The notes below the pieces were generated by a model. The model did no database searches, had not been told where the DNA came from, and saw only the letters and a program-made list of their open reading frames with translations. Shown here piece by piece: positions 25,301-33,760 of a DNA stretch of 64,000 nt; position 1 is the stretch's first letter; the number at the start of each line of letters is the position of its first letter. The stretch is from Pseudomonas sp. CC120222-01a (GTDB lineage: Bacteria > Pseudomonadota > Gammaproteobacteria > Pseudomonadales > Pseudomonadaceae): contig NZ_QEQQ01000012.1 of assembly GCF_003097235.1 (NCBI RefSeq), positions 109,462 to 173,461 of the forward strand. Direction: 5' to 3'. The position numbers were made by a program, and so were the translations under genes.

Positions 25301-26273
25301 TGGCCAGGGCAAGTTCCTCGGCGAAGGCCGCGACCTGGCCGAGCTGACCGCCCGCTTTGCTGCCGCCAGCCAGGCCGCGTTGGCCGTGCCGCGTACCGAG
25401 AAGAGCGAGCAGCCGGTGCAGGCCAAGGCCTTCAGCGAGGTCAAGCAGACCGCCCAGCAGAAGATCGCCGGCCTGTCGATGACCGTGTACCCGGCACTGG
25501 TGGAAGAAAACGGCACTGTCCGCGAAGGGCGTTTCTCGACCCAGGCCGAAGCCGAGTTCCAGCACCGTCGCGCCTTGCAGCGCCTGTTGTTGCAGCAGTT
25601 GGCGGAGCCCGCCAAGTTCCTGCGTGGCAAGCTGCCGGGCTTGACCGAGCTGGGCCTGCTGTACCGCGAGCTGGGCCGGATCGAGGCACTGGTCGAGGAC
25701 ATCCTGCTGGCCAGCCTGGACAGCTGCATCCTCGACGGCGAAGCCACGTTGCCACGTGACGGTGCAGCCCTGGCCGGGTTGGCCGAGCGCAAGCGTGGCA
25801 GCTGGGCCGAGCATGCTGAGCGCCTGGCCCGCCAGACGCTGGAAGTGCTGAAGCTGTGGCACGGTCTGCAGAAGCGCTTCAAGGGCAAGATCGACCTGAG
25901 CCAGGCGGTGGCGCTGAACGATATCAAGCAGCAGCTGGCCAACCTGGTCTATCCGGGCTTCGTGCGCGAAACCCCTGCCGTGTGGTTCAAGGAATTGCCG
26001 CGCTACCTCAAGGCGGTGGAACTGCGCCTGGAGAAGCTGGGCGCCCAGGTGCAGAAGGACCGGGTGTGGAGCGGCGAGCTGGGCAACCTGTGGGCGCAAT
26101 ACAAGGCGCGGGCCGACAAGCATGCCCAGGAAGGCAAGCGCGATGAGCAGCTGACCTTGTACCGCTGGTTGCTGGAGGAGTATCGGGTGTCGCTGTTTGC
26201 CCAGCAGTTGGGCACCAAGATGCCGATTTCCGACAAGAGATTGAGCAAGCAGTGGAGCCAAGTGGAAGGCTAA
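22368..26273 (+). CDS. hrpA: ATP-dependent RNA helicase HrpA
   Basis: A 1301-residue DEAH/RHA helicase of the usual HrpA length. Walker A GETGSGKT is at residues 93-100. The DEAH box with following ERS is near 190, SATI near 222, and motif VI (NQRKGRCGRVEPG) near 400. The HA2/OB region and the large C-terminal domain specific to HrpA (DUF3418) fill the rest. HrpA acts on mRNA, including rescue of stalled or collided ribosomes in E. coli. The ATG at 22368 is chosen because earlier in-frame codons pass through a REP element. Confidence 0.95.
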   Translation: MTDQAIDKLLQNLDHAMIAERHRLRRQLHELRKRPDEAKLAQWVEKVQASCAQVTARQNSVPPIRYDDSLPIAAKRDEIKKALAENQVLVIAGETGSGKTTQLPKICLELGRGSHGLIAHTQPRRIAARSVAARVAEELGTPLGGLVGYQVRFEDQSDANTLVKLMTDGILLAETQHDRFLERYDTIIVDEAHERSLNIDFLLGYLKTLLHRRPDLKLIITSATIDLERFSKHFDNAPIIEVSGRTFPVETWYRPLTSEQDEEGNQIEDDLTVDQAILASLDEIAQHERSVGKGPGDVLVFLPGEREIRDAAEILRKAQLRHTEILPLYARLSPAEQQRIFQSHTGRRVVLATNVAETSLTVPGIRYVIDTGTARISRYSYRAKVQRLPIEAVSQASANQRKGRCGRVEPGICIRLYSEEDFNGRPAFTDPEILRTNLAAVILQMLHLRLGSIDAFPFIEPPDGKAISDGFNLLQELSAVNRENQLTPIGRQLARLPIDPRLGRMLLEGARQGSLQEVLIVTSALSVQDPRERPPERQQAADQAHAQWKDADTDFAALVNLWRGFEEQRQALTASPLRNWCRKNFLNYLRLREWRDAHRQLSLICRELQLTVNKEPSDYQKVHKAILSGLLSQIGQKTEEGDYQGARQRRFWVHPSSGIGRKRPQWVMAAELVETTKLYARMVAKIEPDWIEPLATHLIKKNHFEPHWEKKRGQVVAYEQITLYGLILVGRRPVHFGPIDPVTSRELFIREGLVGGEIQSRAKCLAANKRLLEELDELEAKARRRDILADEETLYAFYEARLPAEIHQTATFDAWYRMTSQKDPNLLIMREEDVLAREASEVTAAQYPDSMQVGELRLPLTYHFEPGHPRDGVTVRVPAPLLPNLPGERLEWLVPGLLEAKCVALVRNLPKALRKNFVPVPDFVKASLARMTFGQGALPQALGQELLRMTGARVSDEAWAESVNLVEGHLRMNIEVVDGQGKFLGEGRDLAELTARFAAASQAALAVPRTEKSEQPVQAKAFSEVKQTAQQKIAGLSMTVYPALVEENGTVREGRFSTQAEAEFQHRRALQRLLLQQLAEPAKFLRGKLPGLTELGLLYRELGRIEALVEDILLASLDSCILDGEATLPRDGAALAGLAERKRGSWAEHAERLARQTLEVLKLWHGLQKRFKGKIDLSQAVALNDIKQQLANLVYPGFVRETPAVWFKELPRYLKAVELRLEKLGAQVQKDRVWSGELGNLWAQYKARADKHAQEGKRDEQLTLYRWLLEEYRVSLFAQQLGTKMPISDKRLSKQWSQVEG

Positions 26274-26320
26274 CTACCTTGATTTGTGGCACACTTCAGG
26301 GAATTTGAGGGTCGCTTTGC

Positions 26321-26350
26321 GGCCCTTTCGCGGGCACGCCCGCTCCCACA
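26321..26350. repeat. single REP element
   Basis: One unpaired REP unit (GGCCCTTTCGCGGGCACG then CCCGCTCCCACA) downstream of hrpA. A mirror copy is not seen nearby. Confidence 0.8.
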
Positions 26351-26372
26351 GAGTCAGCGTACGTCTTTTAAT

Positions 26373-26422
26373 TGGCACTAAAGTGCCATTAAGTTGCCAT
26401 ATTCCCAGCCAGCGCCTATGGC
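26373..26422 (+). promoter_or_regulatory. palindrome and promoter of the FabH-like gene
   Basis: TGGCACT-AA-AGTGCCA (26373-26388) is a perfect palindrome. Directly after it come a -35-like TTGCCA (26394-26399), a 17-bp spacer and a -10-like TATGGC (26417-26422). The palindrome sits just upstream of the -35 box, where an activator or repressor could act. It resembles no consensus I can name. Confidence 0.5.
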
Positions 26423-26448
26423 GATGGCCTTTGAGCAGAGGATCGATC

Positions 26449-27570
26449 GTGCATAACGTCGTGATCAGCGGCACCGGCCTGTATACCCCGGCCCAGAGCA
26501 TTTCCAACGAAGAACTGGTGGCCTCCTTCAATGCCTGGTCGCAGCAGTACAACCAGGACAACGCCGCCGCCATCGAGCGTGGCGAAATCGAAGCAGCCCC
26601 CATGTCCGACGCCGCCTTCATCGAAAAGGCCTCGGGCATCAAGAGCCGCTTCGTCATGGACAAGGCCGGCATCCTCGACCCACAGCGCATGAAGCCGCGC
26701 CTGCCCGAGCGTTCCAACGACGAGCAGTCGATCCTCTGCGAAATGGGCGTGGCCGCTGCCCGCCAGGCGCTGGAACGCGCCGGTCGTACCCCGGCGGATG
26801 TCGACGGGGTGATCGTCGCCTGCTCCAACCTGCAACGCCCTTACCCGGCCATCGCCATCGAAGTGCAGCAGGCGCTGGGCATCGACGGCTTCGCCTTCGA
26901 CATGAACGTGGCCTGCTCGTCGGCCACCTTCGGCATCCAGACCGCTGCCAACAGCGTGCAACTGGGCCAGTCCCGGGCGGTGCTGGTGGTCAGCCCGGAG
27001 ATCTGCACCGGGCACCTGAATTTCCGTGATCGCGACAGCCACTTCATCTTCGGTGACGCGGCTACTGCAGTGCTGGTCGAGCGTGCCGACCTGGCCACCT
27101 CGGCACACCAGTTCGACATCCTTGGCACCAAGCTGAAGACCGCGTTCTCCAACAACATCCGCAACAACTTCGGCTTCCTCAACCGCGCGGCGGAAGAGGG
27201 CATCGACGCGCGCGACAAACTGTTCGTTCAGGAAGGGCGCAAGGTGTTCAAGGAAGTTTGCCCGATGGTCGCCGAGCTGATCGGTGAGCACCTGGGCGAA
27301 AACGACCTGCAACGGTCGGACGTCAAGCGCTTCTGGCTGCACCAGGCCAACCTCAGCATGAACCACCTGATCGTCAAGAAGCTGATGGGGCGTGAGGTGA
27401 ACGAGGAGGAGGCACCGGTAATTCTCGACCGGTATGCCAATACCAGTTCGGCGGGGTCGGTGATTGCCTTCCACCTGTACCAGGATGACCTGGCGCCAGG
27501 GTCGTTGGGCGTGCTGAGCTCGTTCGGCGCGGGGTATTCAATTGGCAGCGTGATTCTGCGCAAGCGTTGA
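26449..27570 (+). CDS. beta-ketoacyl-ACP synthase III family (FabH2-like)
   Basis: A 373-residue thiolase-fold condensing enzyme starting with GTG 26449 (AGAGGA upstream). The catalytic triad is visible: Cys156 in NVACSSATFG, His298 in WLHQANLSMN, Asn331 in YANTSSAG. It is longer than E. coli FabH (317 aa), mainly from an insertion after residue 25. Pseudomonads carry such divergent FabH-like enzymes. PA3286 primes fatty acid synthesis from beta-oxidation octanoyl-CoA, and I recall PP_4545 as the P. putida FabH2. Assignment to that role is by context and memory. Confidence 0.82.
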   Translation: MHNVVISGTGLYTPAQSISNEELVASFNAWSQQYNQDNAAAIERGEIEAAPMSDAAFIEKASGIKSRFVMDKAGILDPQRMKPRLPERSNDEQSILCEMGVAAARQALERAGRTPADVDGVIVACSNLQRPYPAIAIEVQQALGIDGFAFDMNVACSSATFGIQTAANSVQLGQSRAVLVVSPEICTGHLNFRDRDSHFIFGDAATAVLVERADLATSAHQFDILGTKLKTAFSNNIRNNFGFLNRAAEEGIDARDKLFVQEGRKVFKEVCPMVAELIGEHLGENDLQRSDVKRFWLHQANLSMNHLIVKKLMGREVNEEEAPVILDRYANTSSAGSVIAFHLYQDDLAPGSLGVLSSFGAGYSIGSVILRKR

Positions 27571-27592
27571 TTGTCGCGTTAGTTGTCAGATC

Positions 27593-27624
27593 GAGGGGAC
27601 CGCTTTGCGGCCCCCTCTTTTTTT
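27593..27624 (+). terminator. Rho-independent terminator of the FabH-like gene
   Basis: GAGGGGACCGC-TTT-GCGGCCCCCTC hairpin followed by seven T residues, 22 bp after the stop codon. Confidence 0.9.
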
Positions 27625-27630
27625 GCAGGC

Positions 27631-27673
27631 AAAAAAAGGCGGGAAATGCCGGATGGGGTCGGCATTTCCCGCC
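27631..27673 (-). terminator. Rho-independent terminator of the porin gene
   Basis: A perfect 14-bp stem, GGCGGGAAATGCCG (27638-27651) with CGGCATTTCCCGCC (27660-27673). On the minus strand it is followed by seven T residues. It faces the preceding terminator, so the two convergent genes are insulated back to back. Confidence 0.92.
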
Positions 27674-27700
27674 TCAGAGTGAAGCAGAGGAGGGTGTCGC

Positions 27701-28945
27701 TTAGAACTTGGCTTCCAGGTCCACCTGCAGGGTATCTACGCTGGCGTTGCTGTCCGGCAGGTTGGAGTAGTCGGTCTTGGCCATCATGTAGGCCGCGCCG
27801 AGGGTGAAGTTCTTGTCGATTTCGTAACCGACCTTGAACTTGTGACCGCGCGAACCGGTGAAGCCGTTACCGAAGTCAGAGTCGGTGAACAGGCTGACTA
27901 CGCCGTTACGCTGCACGTCGCGGTAGTTGTAGTCCAGGCTCCAGGCGCCGATCTTGGACTTCAGGCCTGCCAGCCAGGCAGTGTCCATGCCGTCGGTGCT
28001 TTCGGTGTTCTTGACGTACTGGCCGTAAGCCGACAGTGGGATGGCGAAGCCGGTGAAGTCGACCTGGCCGAAACCTTCAACCAGGTTGAACTCGTCGGTG
28101 GTGTTACCCAGCGAACGCAGCAGGGCCGAGGCCTTGTCGTTGTCGTAGCCGTAGAGGCTGGCACCGACGGTGACCTTGACGGTGTCAGCCGCGTTGAACT
28201 TGGTACCCAGCTGGGCCGCGTACAGCTGTGCGTCGTGCTTGTACTGCACGCCGTCGCCGTCGACGTTGTCCTTCAGGTTGTAGTGGCCGATGCTGCCGAA
28301 CACTTCGGCTGGGCCGGCGTTGGTCTTGTAGGTGACGGCCACGCCTTCCGGGTTGATATCGCTGTCCCAGATGATGTCGCCCATGCTCACCCATGGCTGC
28401 ATCATCTTGCCGCCGATCAGGTGCAGGTTAGGCACGGCAGTCGGGTGCCAGTCGAGGTAGGCCAGATCGACCCACAGCGATTTCTTCTCGAAGTAGTTGT
28501 CCAGGCTCTGGTTGGTCGAGCGGGCATCGGCGCTGCTGCCGGTGGCCACACGCACGCCAGCATCAACCTGCGGGTTGATCTCGCTGTAGAAGCCGACGCG
28601 GGCACGCACCCGCTCGCGGTCCTGGTTGGGGCTGCGGGAGATCGGGTTGTCGACGTTGACGTCTTCGTAACGCAGGCGCACATCACCCTTGATCTGGGTC
28701 TTGGCGGCCCATGCCACTTTTTGTTCGAAGGAGCTCATCCGGTCGGACTGAGCTTTCTGAGCGGCCTTTTCCTTGGTTTCCTGAGCCAGGTCGCCCTGCA
28801 GTTCGTTGTACTGCGCCTGGTTGATCGAGCCATTGGCGCGGAGCATTTCGAGCAGCTTGGCGTCGACGGCAGCACTGGCCGGAGTACTCATAGCCAGCAT
28901 CATGCCGGTGAGGCTCACTCCGGTAAGTGTAGAAACAAGACGCAT
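27701..28945 (-). CDS. outer-membrane porin, Porin_5-type
   Basis: A 414-residue protein with a signal peptide (SLTGMMLAMSTPASAA) and an N-terminal helical segment with SINQAQYNELQGDL and a KEKAAQKAQS stretch that may form a short coiled coil. A beta-barrel with alternating aromatic strands follows and ends in a terminal phenylalanine (VDLEAKF), as required for Bam recognition. It fits the putative porin (PF16930) family. Substrate unknown. The expression level is probably high, judging from the clean codon use and strong terminator. Confidence 0.8.
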   Translation of the reverse strand: MRLVSTLTGVSLTGMMLAMSTPASAAVDAKLLEMLRANGSINQAQYNELQGDLAQETKEKAAQKAQSDRMSSFEQKVAWAAKTQIKGDVRLRYEDVNVDNPISRSPNQDRERVRARVGFYSEINPQVDAGVRVATGSSADARSTNQSLDNYFEKKSLWVDLAYLDWHPTAVPNLHLIGGKMMQPWVSMGDIIWDSDINPEGVAVTYKTNAGPAEVFGSIGHYNLKDNVDGDGVQYKHDAQLYAAQLGTKFNAADTVKVTVGASLYGYDNDKASALLRSLGNTTDEFNLVEGFGQVDFTGFAIPLSAYGQYVKNTESTDGMDTAWLAGLKSKIGAWSLDYNYRDVQRNGVVSLFTDSDFGNGFTGSRGHKFKVGYEIDKNFTLGAAYMMAKTDYSNLPDSNASVDTLQVDLEAKF

Positions 28946-29206
28946 AAGGTTCTCCCTACTTAAAAGATTTGGGGAGGCTCAGCGCCCGCCCCCATGTTGG
29001 CATGTCTTCGGAAAGGGCCTGACTAGACAGGTTCTGGGGTTCCGGAAAACAGGCGCAAGTATTGCGGGGGCCAATGACAGATTAATGTCTAATTAGTGGC
29101 ACTGCTGTTAAGTAATTGAGAATGAAAGGCGAAACGGGCCGATCCGCATTTGAGCGACGGGCCTCTGTTCGCCGATACTGATGGCCTTGCACAGTGAGTC
29201 GAAAAC

Positions 29207-30334
29207 GTGACCAGTCTCTACAGCCTTGCCCATCTGCGTGACCTGCCAGCGGCGACCTGGGATGCCCTGGTCCCCCCTGGCCAACCGTTCCTGCGCCATG
29301 CCTTTCTCAGTGCCATGGAAGACAGCGGCAGTGTTGCCCGCAACACCGGCTGGGCAGCCGAACACCTGGTGCTGGAGCGCGACGGGCAGGTGCGTGCGCT
29401 GTTGCCGGCGTACCGCAAATGGCATTCGTATGGCGAGTACGTGTTCGACCACGGCTGGGCTGATGCCTGCGAGCGCGCCGGAATCGCCTACTACCCCAAG
29501 CTGCTCGGCGCCGTGCCGTTCAGCCCGGTCAGCGGGCCGCGTCTGCTGGCGGCCGACCCTGCCGATGGCCTGCTGGTGCTGCAGGCATTGCCCGAGTATC
29601 TGGGCAAAGCCGGGCTGTCCGGGGCGCACATCAATTTCACCGACCCACAACTGGATGCGCAGATGGCGGCATTGCCGGGCTGGATGGAACGGCTGGGTTG
29701 TCAGTTCCATTGGCGCAATCACGGTTATCGCGACTTCCAGGACTTTCTCGACAGCCTCAGCTCACGCAAGCGCAAGCAGATGCGCAAGGAACGTGAGCAG
29801 GTGGCGGGGCAGGGCATCGATTTTCGCTGGTATCGCGGTGATGAGCTGGACGAAGCGCAGTGGGACTTTGTTTTCCTCTGTTATGCCAACACCTATGCGG
29901 TGCGCAGGCGCTCCCCCTATCTGACCCGGGAGTTCTTCAGCCTGTTGGCCGAGCGCATGCCCGAGGCCGTGCGCGTGGTGATGGCGCGCCAGGGCGGGCG
30001 TGATGTGGCCATGGCCTTGAGCCTGGTCGGTGGCGACAGCCTGTTTGGCCGCTACTGGGGCTGCCTCGATGAGTTCGACCGGTTGCATTTCGAGACCTGC
30101 TTCTACCAGGGCATGGACTTTGCGATTGCCGAGGGGCTGCAGCGTTTCGATGCCGGGGCGCAGGGCGAACACAAGCTGATTCGCGGGTTCGAGCCGGTGC
30201 TGACGCGGTCGTGGCATTACCTGCTGCATCCGGGGTTGCGGCGGGCGGTGGAGGATTTTCTGCAGCAGGAGCGGGAAGGGGTGCGGGGGTATGCCGAGGA
30301 GGCAAGGGGAATGTTGCCCTACCGCCAAGGCTAA
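29207..30334 (+). CDS. FemAB/GNAT-like N-acyltransferase (PF04339 type)
   Basis: A 375-residue protein starting at GTG 29207. It contains GSVARNTGWAAEHLVLERDG, FSPVSGPRLLAADP and the conserved SSRKRKQMRKEREQV at about 182-196, then FETCFYQGMDFAIAEGLQRFDAGAQGEHK near the C-terminus. These patterns mark the proteobacterial PF04339 group (peptidoglycan-associated or FemAB-like GNAT). Its acceptor is unknown. It is a monocistronic gene with no close partner; about 260 bp separate it from the divergent porin gene. Confidence 0.8.
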   Translation: MTSLYSLAHLRDLPAATWDALVPPGQPFLRHAFLSAMEDSGSVARNTGWAAEHLVLERDGQVRALLPAYRKWHSYGEYVFDHGWADACERAGIAYYPKLLGAVPFSPVSGPRLLAADPADGLLVLQALPEYLGKAGLSGAHINFTDPQLDAQMAALPGWMERLGCQFHWRNHGYRDFQDFLDSLSSRKRKQMRKEREQVAGQGIDFRWYRGDELDEAQWDFVFLCYANTYAVRRRSPYLTREFFSLLAERMPEAVRVVMARQGGRDVAMALSLVGGDSLFGRYWGCLDEFDRLHFETCFYQGMDFAIAEGLQRFDAGAQGEHKLIRGFEPVLTRSWHYLLHPGLRRAVEDFLQQEREGVRGYAEEARGMLPYRQG

Positions 30335-30349
30335 AGCCTGACGCAAATC

Positions 30350-30469
30350 CTTGTGGGAGCGGCCTTGTGTCGCGAAAGGGCCGCACAGCGGCCCCGGCAA
30401 TTTCAGCGGAGAAACTGCAATCTGGGGCTGCTATGCAGCCCTTTCGCGACACAAGGCCGCTCCCACAAG
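30350..30469. repeat. second-family REP-like inverted pair, copy 1
   Basis: Arms CTTGTGGGAGCGGCCTTGTG... and its exact complement enclose about 60 bp. The inner part also mirrors itself (CGCGAAAGGG / CCCTTTCGCG). The core GTGGGAGCGGCCTTGTGTCG differs from the classical REP core GCGGGC-TT-GCCCGC. Two further copies are at 35869 and 42292. Confidence 0.85.
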
Positions 30470-30488
30470 AAGTGCGTGGCCGCGAGGT

Positions 30489-32330
30489 TCAGTCGACCCC
30501 GACAAACCCCCCGGTCTGGTGATGCCACAAGCGGGCATACAACCCCCGCTGTTCCAGCAGCTCGCTGTGGCTGCCACTTTCGACGATCCGCCCCTTGTCC
30601 AGCACCACCAGGCGGTCCATCCGGGCAATGGTCGACAGCCGGTGAGCGATGGCGATCACCGTCTTGCCCTGCATCAAGGTCTCCAGGCTTTCCTGAATGG
30701 CCGCTTCGACCTCCGAGTCCAGCGCCGAAGTGGCTTCGTCCATGATCAGGATCGGCGCATTCTTCAGCAGCACCCGGGCAATCGCGATGCGCTGGCGCTG
30801 GCCGCCAGAAAGCTTCACGCCACGCTCGCCGACATGGGCATCGAAGCCGGTGCGGCCCTGGGCATCCGACAACTGCGGAATGAACTCGTCGGCCCGCGCC
30901 CGGCGCACGGCTTCGTGTAGCGCCGCGTCACTGGCACCGGGGCGGCCATACAGCAGGTTGTCGCGGATCGAGCGGTGCAGCAGCGAGGTGTCCTGGGTGA
31001 TCATGCCGATCTGTGCGCGCAGGCTGGCCTGGCTGACCTCGGCGATGTCCTGGCCGTCGATCAGGATGCGCCCGCCCTGCACGTCGTACAGGCGCAGCAG
31101 CAGGTTGACCAGGGTCGACTTGCCCGCGCCGGACGGGCCGATCAGGCCGATCTTCTCGCCCGGGCGGATGTCCAGGTTGAGCCCTTCGATCACGTTGGCG
31201 GCCTTGCCATAGTGGAAGTCCACGTCGTCAAAGCGCACGGCGCCGCGGCTGACCTTGAGGGGCGGCGCCTGGGGCTTGTCGGTGACGGTGACCGGCTGGG
31301 CGATGGTCTGCAGGCCGTCCTGGACCATGCCGATGTTCTCGAAGATGCCGTTGACCACCCACATGATCCAGCCCGACATGTTGACGATGCGGATCACCAG
31401 GCCGGTGGCCAGGGCGATGGCACCGACGGTAATCAGCGACTGGCTCCACAGCCACAGCGCAAGGCCCGTGGTGGTGACCACCAGCAGGCCGTTGAGGGTG
31501 GTGATGACCACGTCCATGCTGGTGACCACGCGCGAGGCCAGCTGGGTTTTCTCGGTCTGTTCGCGAATTGCTTCGCGGGCGTACTGCTGTTCATAGTCGG
31601 TGTGGGCGAACAGCTTGAGGGTGGCGATGTTGGTGTAGCCATCGACGATCCGCCCCATCAGCTTGGAGCGGGCGTCGGAGGAAATCACCGAGCGCTCCTT
31701 CACCCGTGGCACAAAGTAATACAGCGCGGCGATGTAGCCGACGATCCACACCAGCAGCGGCAGCATCAGACGCCAGTCGGCCTCGGCGAACAGCACCAGC
31801 GAGGTGATGGCGTAGATCAGCACATGCCACAGCGCATCCACCGCCTGCACGGCAGAGTCGCGCAGCGAGTTGCCGGTCTGCATGATGCGCTGGGCGATGC
31901 GCCCGGCGAAGTCGCTCTGGAAGAAATTCAGGCTCTGCTTGAGCACATAGGTGTGGTTCTGCCAGCGGATCAGGCTGGTCATGCCGGGGTTGATGGTCTG
32001 GTGCACCAGCAGGTCGTGCAGGCCGAAGAACACCGGCCGCAGCAGCAGGATCACCACCAGCATCCAGATCAGCTCGCCGCTGTGTTCGCTGAAGAAGTTG
32101 ACGTTGGGCGTACCCTGGGCCAGGTCGATGATGCGGCTCAGGTAGCTGAACATCGCCACCTCGATCAGCGAGGCGAACAGGCCCACCACCAGCAGGGCGA
32201 GAAAACTCGGCCAGACCTGGCGCAGGTAGTACAGGTAGAACGGCCAGACCTGGCCGGGTGGCGACTCGCTGGGCGCGTCGCGGAAGATGTCGATCAGTTG
32301 CTCGAAACGGCGGTACAGCATGGGTGACAA
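30489..32330 (-). CDS. ABC exporter, fused permease/ATPase
   Basis: A 613-residue half-transporter. Six membrane helices cover about residues 35-320, then an ATPase domain with Walker A GPSGAGKST near 400, signature LSGGQRQR near 505 and Walker B ILIMDEATSALD near 525. It belongs to the MsbA/multidrug exporter class (homodimer expected). The cargo is not deducible. It lies 53 bp after ppiA in the same direction; the gap holds a perfect 8-bp hairpin (GGTTTCAC/GTGAAACC). Confidence 0.87.
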   Translation of the reverse strand: MSPMLYRRFEQLIDIFRDAPSESPPGQVWPFYLYYLRQVWPSFLALLVVGLFASLIEVAMFSYLSRIIDLAQGTPNVNFFSEHSGELIWMLVVILLLRPVFFGLHDLLVHQTINPGMTSLIRWQNHTYVLKQSLNFFQSDFAGRIAQRIMQTGNSLRDSAVQAVDALWHVLIYAITSLVLFAEADWRLMLPLLVWIVGYIAALYYFVPRVKERSVISSDARSKLMGRIVDGYTNIATLKLFAHTDYEQQYAREAIREQTEKTQLASRVVTSMDVVITTLNGLLVVTTTGLALWLWSQSLITVGAIALATGLVIRIVNMSGWIMWVVNGIFENIGMVQDGLQTIAQPVTVTDKPQAPPLKVSRGAVRFDDVDFHYGKAANVIEGLNLDIRPGEKIGLIGPSGAGKSTLVNLLLRLYDVQGGRILIDGQDIAEVSQASLRAQIGMITQDTSLLHRSIRDNLLYGRPGASDAALHEAVRRARADEFIPQLSDAQGRTGFDAHVGERGVKLSGGQRQRIAIARVLLKNAPILIMDEATSALDSEVEAAIQESLETLMQGKTVIAIAHRLSTIARMDRLVVLDKGRIVESGSHSELLEQRGLYARLWHHQTGGFVGVD

Positions 32331-32383
32331 GACTCCTGTGCTACCCGACCCCGGAAGGTTTCACGTCCCTGTGAAACCGGCGG

Positions 32384-32941
32384 TCAGTCGATGCGTTTGG
32401 CGGACTTGATGTACACCGGATCGGCCGGGACATCGCGCATGCCTTTTTTCACCGTGGTTGGCGAGTTGACGATCTGGTCGACCACTTCCATGCCCTGGGT
32501 CACTTTGCCGAACACGGCGTAACCGGCGTCGCGGCCCGGGTTGAGGAAGTCGTTGTCGGCGACGTTGATGAAGAACTGGCTGGTGGCCGAGTTCGGATTG
32601 GAGGTGCGTGCCATCGACAGGGTGCCACGGGTGTTCTGCAGGCCGTTGCTGGCCTCGTTCTTGATCGGGTCCTTGGTGTCTTTCTGCACCATCTGGTCAG
32701 TGAAGCCGCCGCCCTGGACCATGAAGCCCGGGATCACGCGGTGGAAAATGGTGTTGTTGTAGAAACCGCTGTCGACGTAGGCCAGGAAGTTCTTGGTACT
32801 GATCGGCGCTTTTTCTGCATTGAGCTCGATGGTGACCTGGCCGAAGCTGGTGTCCAGCTGAACGTGCGGGGTCTTGTCGGAAGCCATGACGCTGGTGGCG
32901 AAGGCGACCGAGCAGGCGGTGAGCAGGAGTTTTTTCAGCAT
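32384..32941 (-). CDS. ppiA: periplasmic peptidyl-prolyl cis-trans isomerase (cyclophilin)
   Basis: A 185-residue cyclophilin with a signal peptide (MLKKLLLTACSVAFATSVMA). It shows the family motifs FHRVIPGFMVQGGGF with the catalytic Arg, SQFFINVADNDFL and GYAVFGKVTQGMEVVD. It assists folding of periplasmic and outer-membrane proteins. The start overlaps the stop of the upstream alpha/beta hydrolase by 7 bp, so these genes are co-transcribed. Confidence 0.92.
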   Translation of the reverse strand: MLKKLLLTACSVAFATSVMASDKTPHVQLDTSFGQVTIELNAEKAPISTKNFLAYVDSGFYNNTIFHRVIPGFMVQGGGFTDQMVQKDTKDPIKNEASNGLQNTRGTLSMARTSNPNSATSQFFINVADNDFLNPGRDAGYAVFGKVTQGMEVVDQIVNSPTTVKKGMRDVPADPVYIKSAKRID

Positions 32942-33747
32942 GGGCTCAATGATCCTTGAGAGGTGGAAGCGGCTGCAAGGAACTGCAGCAGGGTCTGGTT
33001 GAAGACCTCGGGTTGATCGAGGGGTGTAGCGTGCCGGGAATCGTCGATGACCACCAGCCTGGCGTGGGGCATCAGGGCGACGTAGCGCTCTTTAAGGTGT
33101 ATCGGCGTGTAATCGTGGTCGGCGGCAATCACCAGCGTGGGACAGCGGATCTGCCCGATGCGTTCCTGCACGCCCCAGTCGACGATGGCGTCGAAGCTCT
33201 TGAGGTAGGCGCGCTTGTCGTTGCGTGCCCAGCGTTCGGCCATCTTCTTGCGCAGCTCGGCCTGCCCCGGCTTGGGGAACAGCCGCGCGGCCAGGCCCTG
33301 GCCGACCGTCTCGACGCTGAGGATGCGCGCCAGGCCCCAGCGCTTGAGCCACCACAGCCAGTCGCTGCGGGTGCGACGCTTGACCTCGGGGGCGCTGTTG
33401 ACGATGCACAGGCTGCGCAGCCATTGCGGGTGGTCCACGGCGAACTGGAACCCGATCATGCCGCCCATGGACAGGCCGACGAAGTGCACCGGGCCGGTCT
33501 GCAGGTGCTCGAGCAGGGCCAGCAGGTCTTCGCTGAAGGTGGCGATCTGGTAACCGTCGCGGGGCTTGTCGGAGCGGCCGTGGCCGCGGATGTCCATGAG
33601 GATCACCCGATAGTGGCGGCTCAGCTCGGGGACCTGCAGCTCCCAGTCCTGGCTGCTGGAGCCCAGGCCGTGCAGCAGCATCAGGGGTTCGCCCTGGCCA
33701 TATTCCTGATAATGCAGCGAGCATCCTTCATGTTCGAAATAGGCCAT
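32935..33747 (-). CDS. alpha/beta hydrolase fold protein
   Basis: A 270-residue hydrolase. The oxyanion motif LMLLHGLGSSSQDW is near residue 22, the nucleophile GLSMGG near 92, the acid in VIAADHDYTP, and the histidine in DDSRHATPLDQP. It resembles 3-oxoadipate enol-lactonase-like or haloperoxidase-like esterases, but nothing fixes the substrate. The start at ATG 33747 (MAYFEHEG) follows GAGAGGAC; the longer frame is unsupported. It is the first gene of the hydrolase-ppiA operon. Confidence 0.8.
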   Translation of the reverse strand: MAYFEHEGCSLHYQEYGQGEPLMLLHGLGSSSQDWELQVPELSRHYRVILMDIRGHGRSDKPRDGYQIATFSEDLLALLEHLQTGPVHFVGLSMGGMIGFQFAVDHPQWLRSLCIVNSAPEVKRRTRSDWLWWLKRWGLARILSVETVGQGLAARLFPKPGQAELRKKMAERWARNDKRAYLKSFDAIVDWGVQERIGQIRCPTLVIAADHDYTPIHLKERYVALMPHARLVVIDDSRHATPLDQPEVFNQTLLQFLAAASTSQGSLSPC

Positions 33748-33760
33748 GGGCGCGGTCCTC

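Noticed and set aside
22356..26261. A 1301-codon open frame antisense to hrpA
   Set aside because: High-GC codon bias keeps the opposite frame open. The product is low-complexity and rich in Ala, Gln, His and Leu, with no domain, and the sense strand has all helicase motifs.
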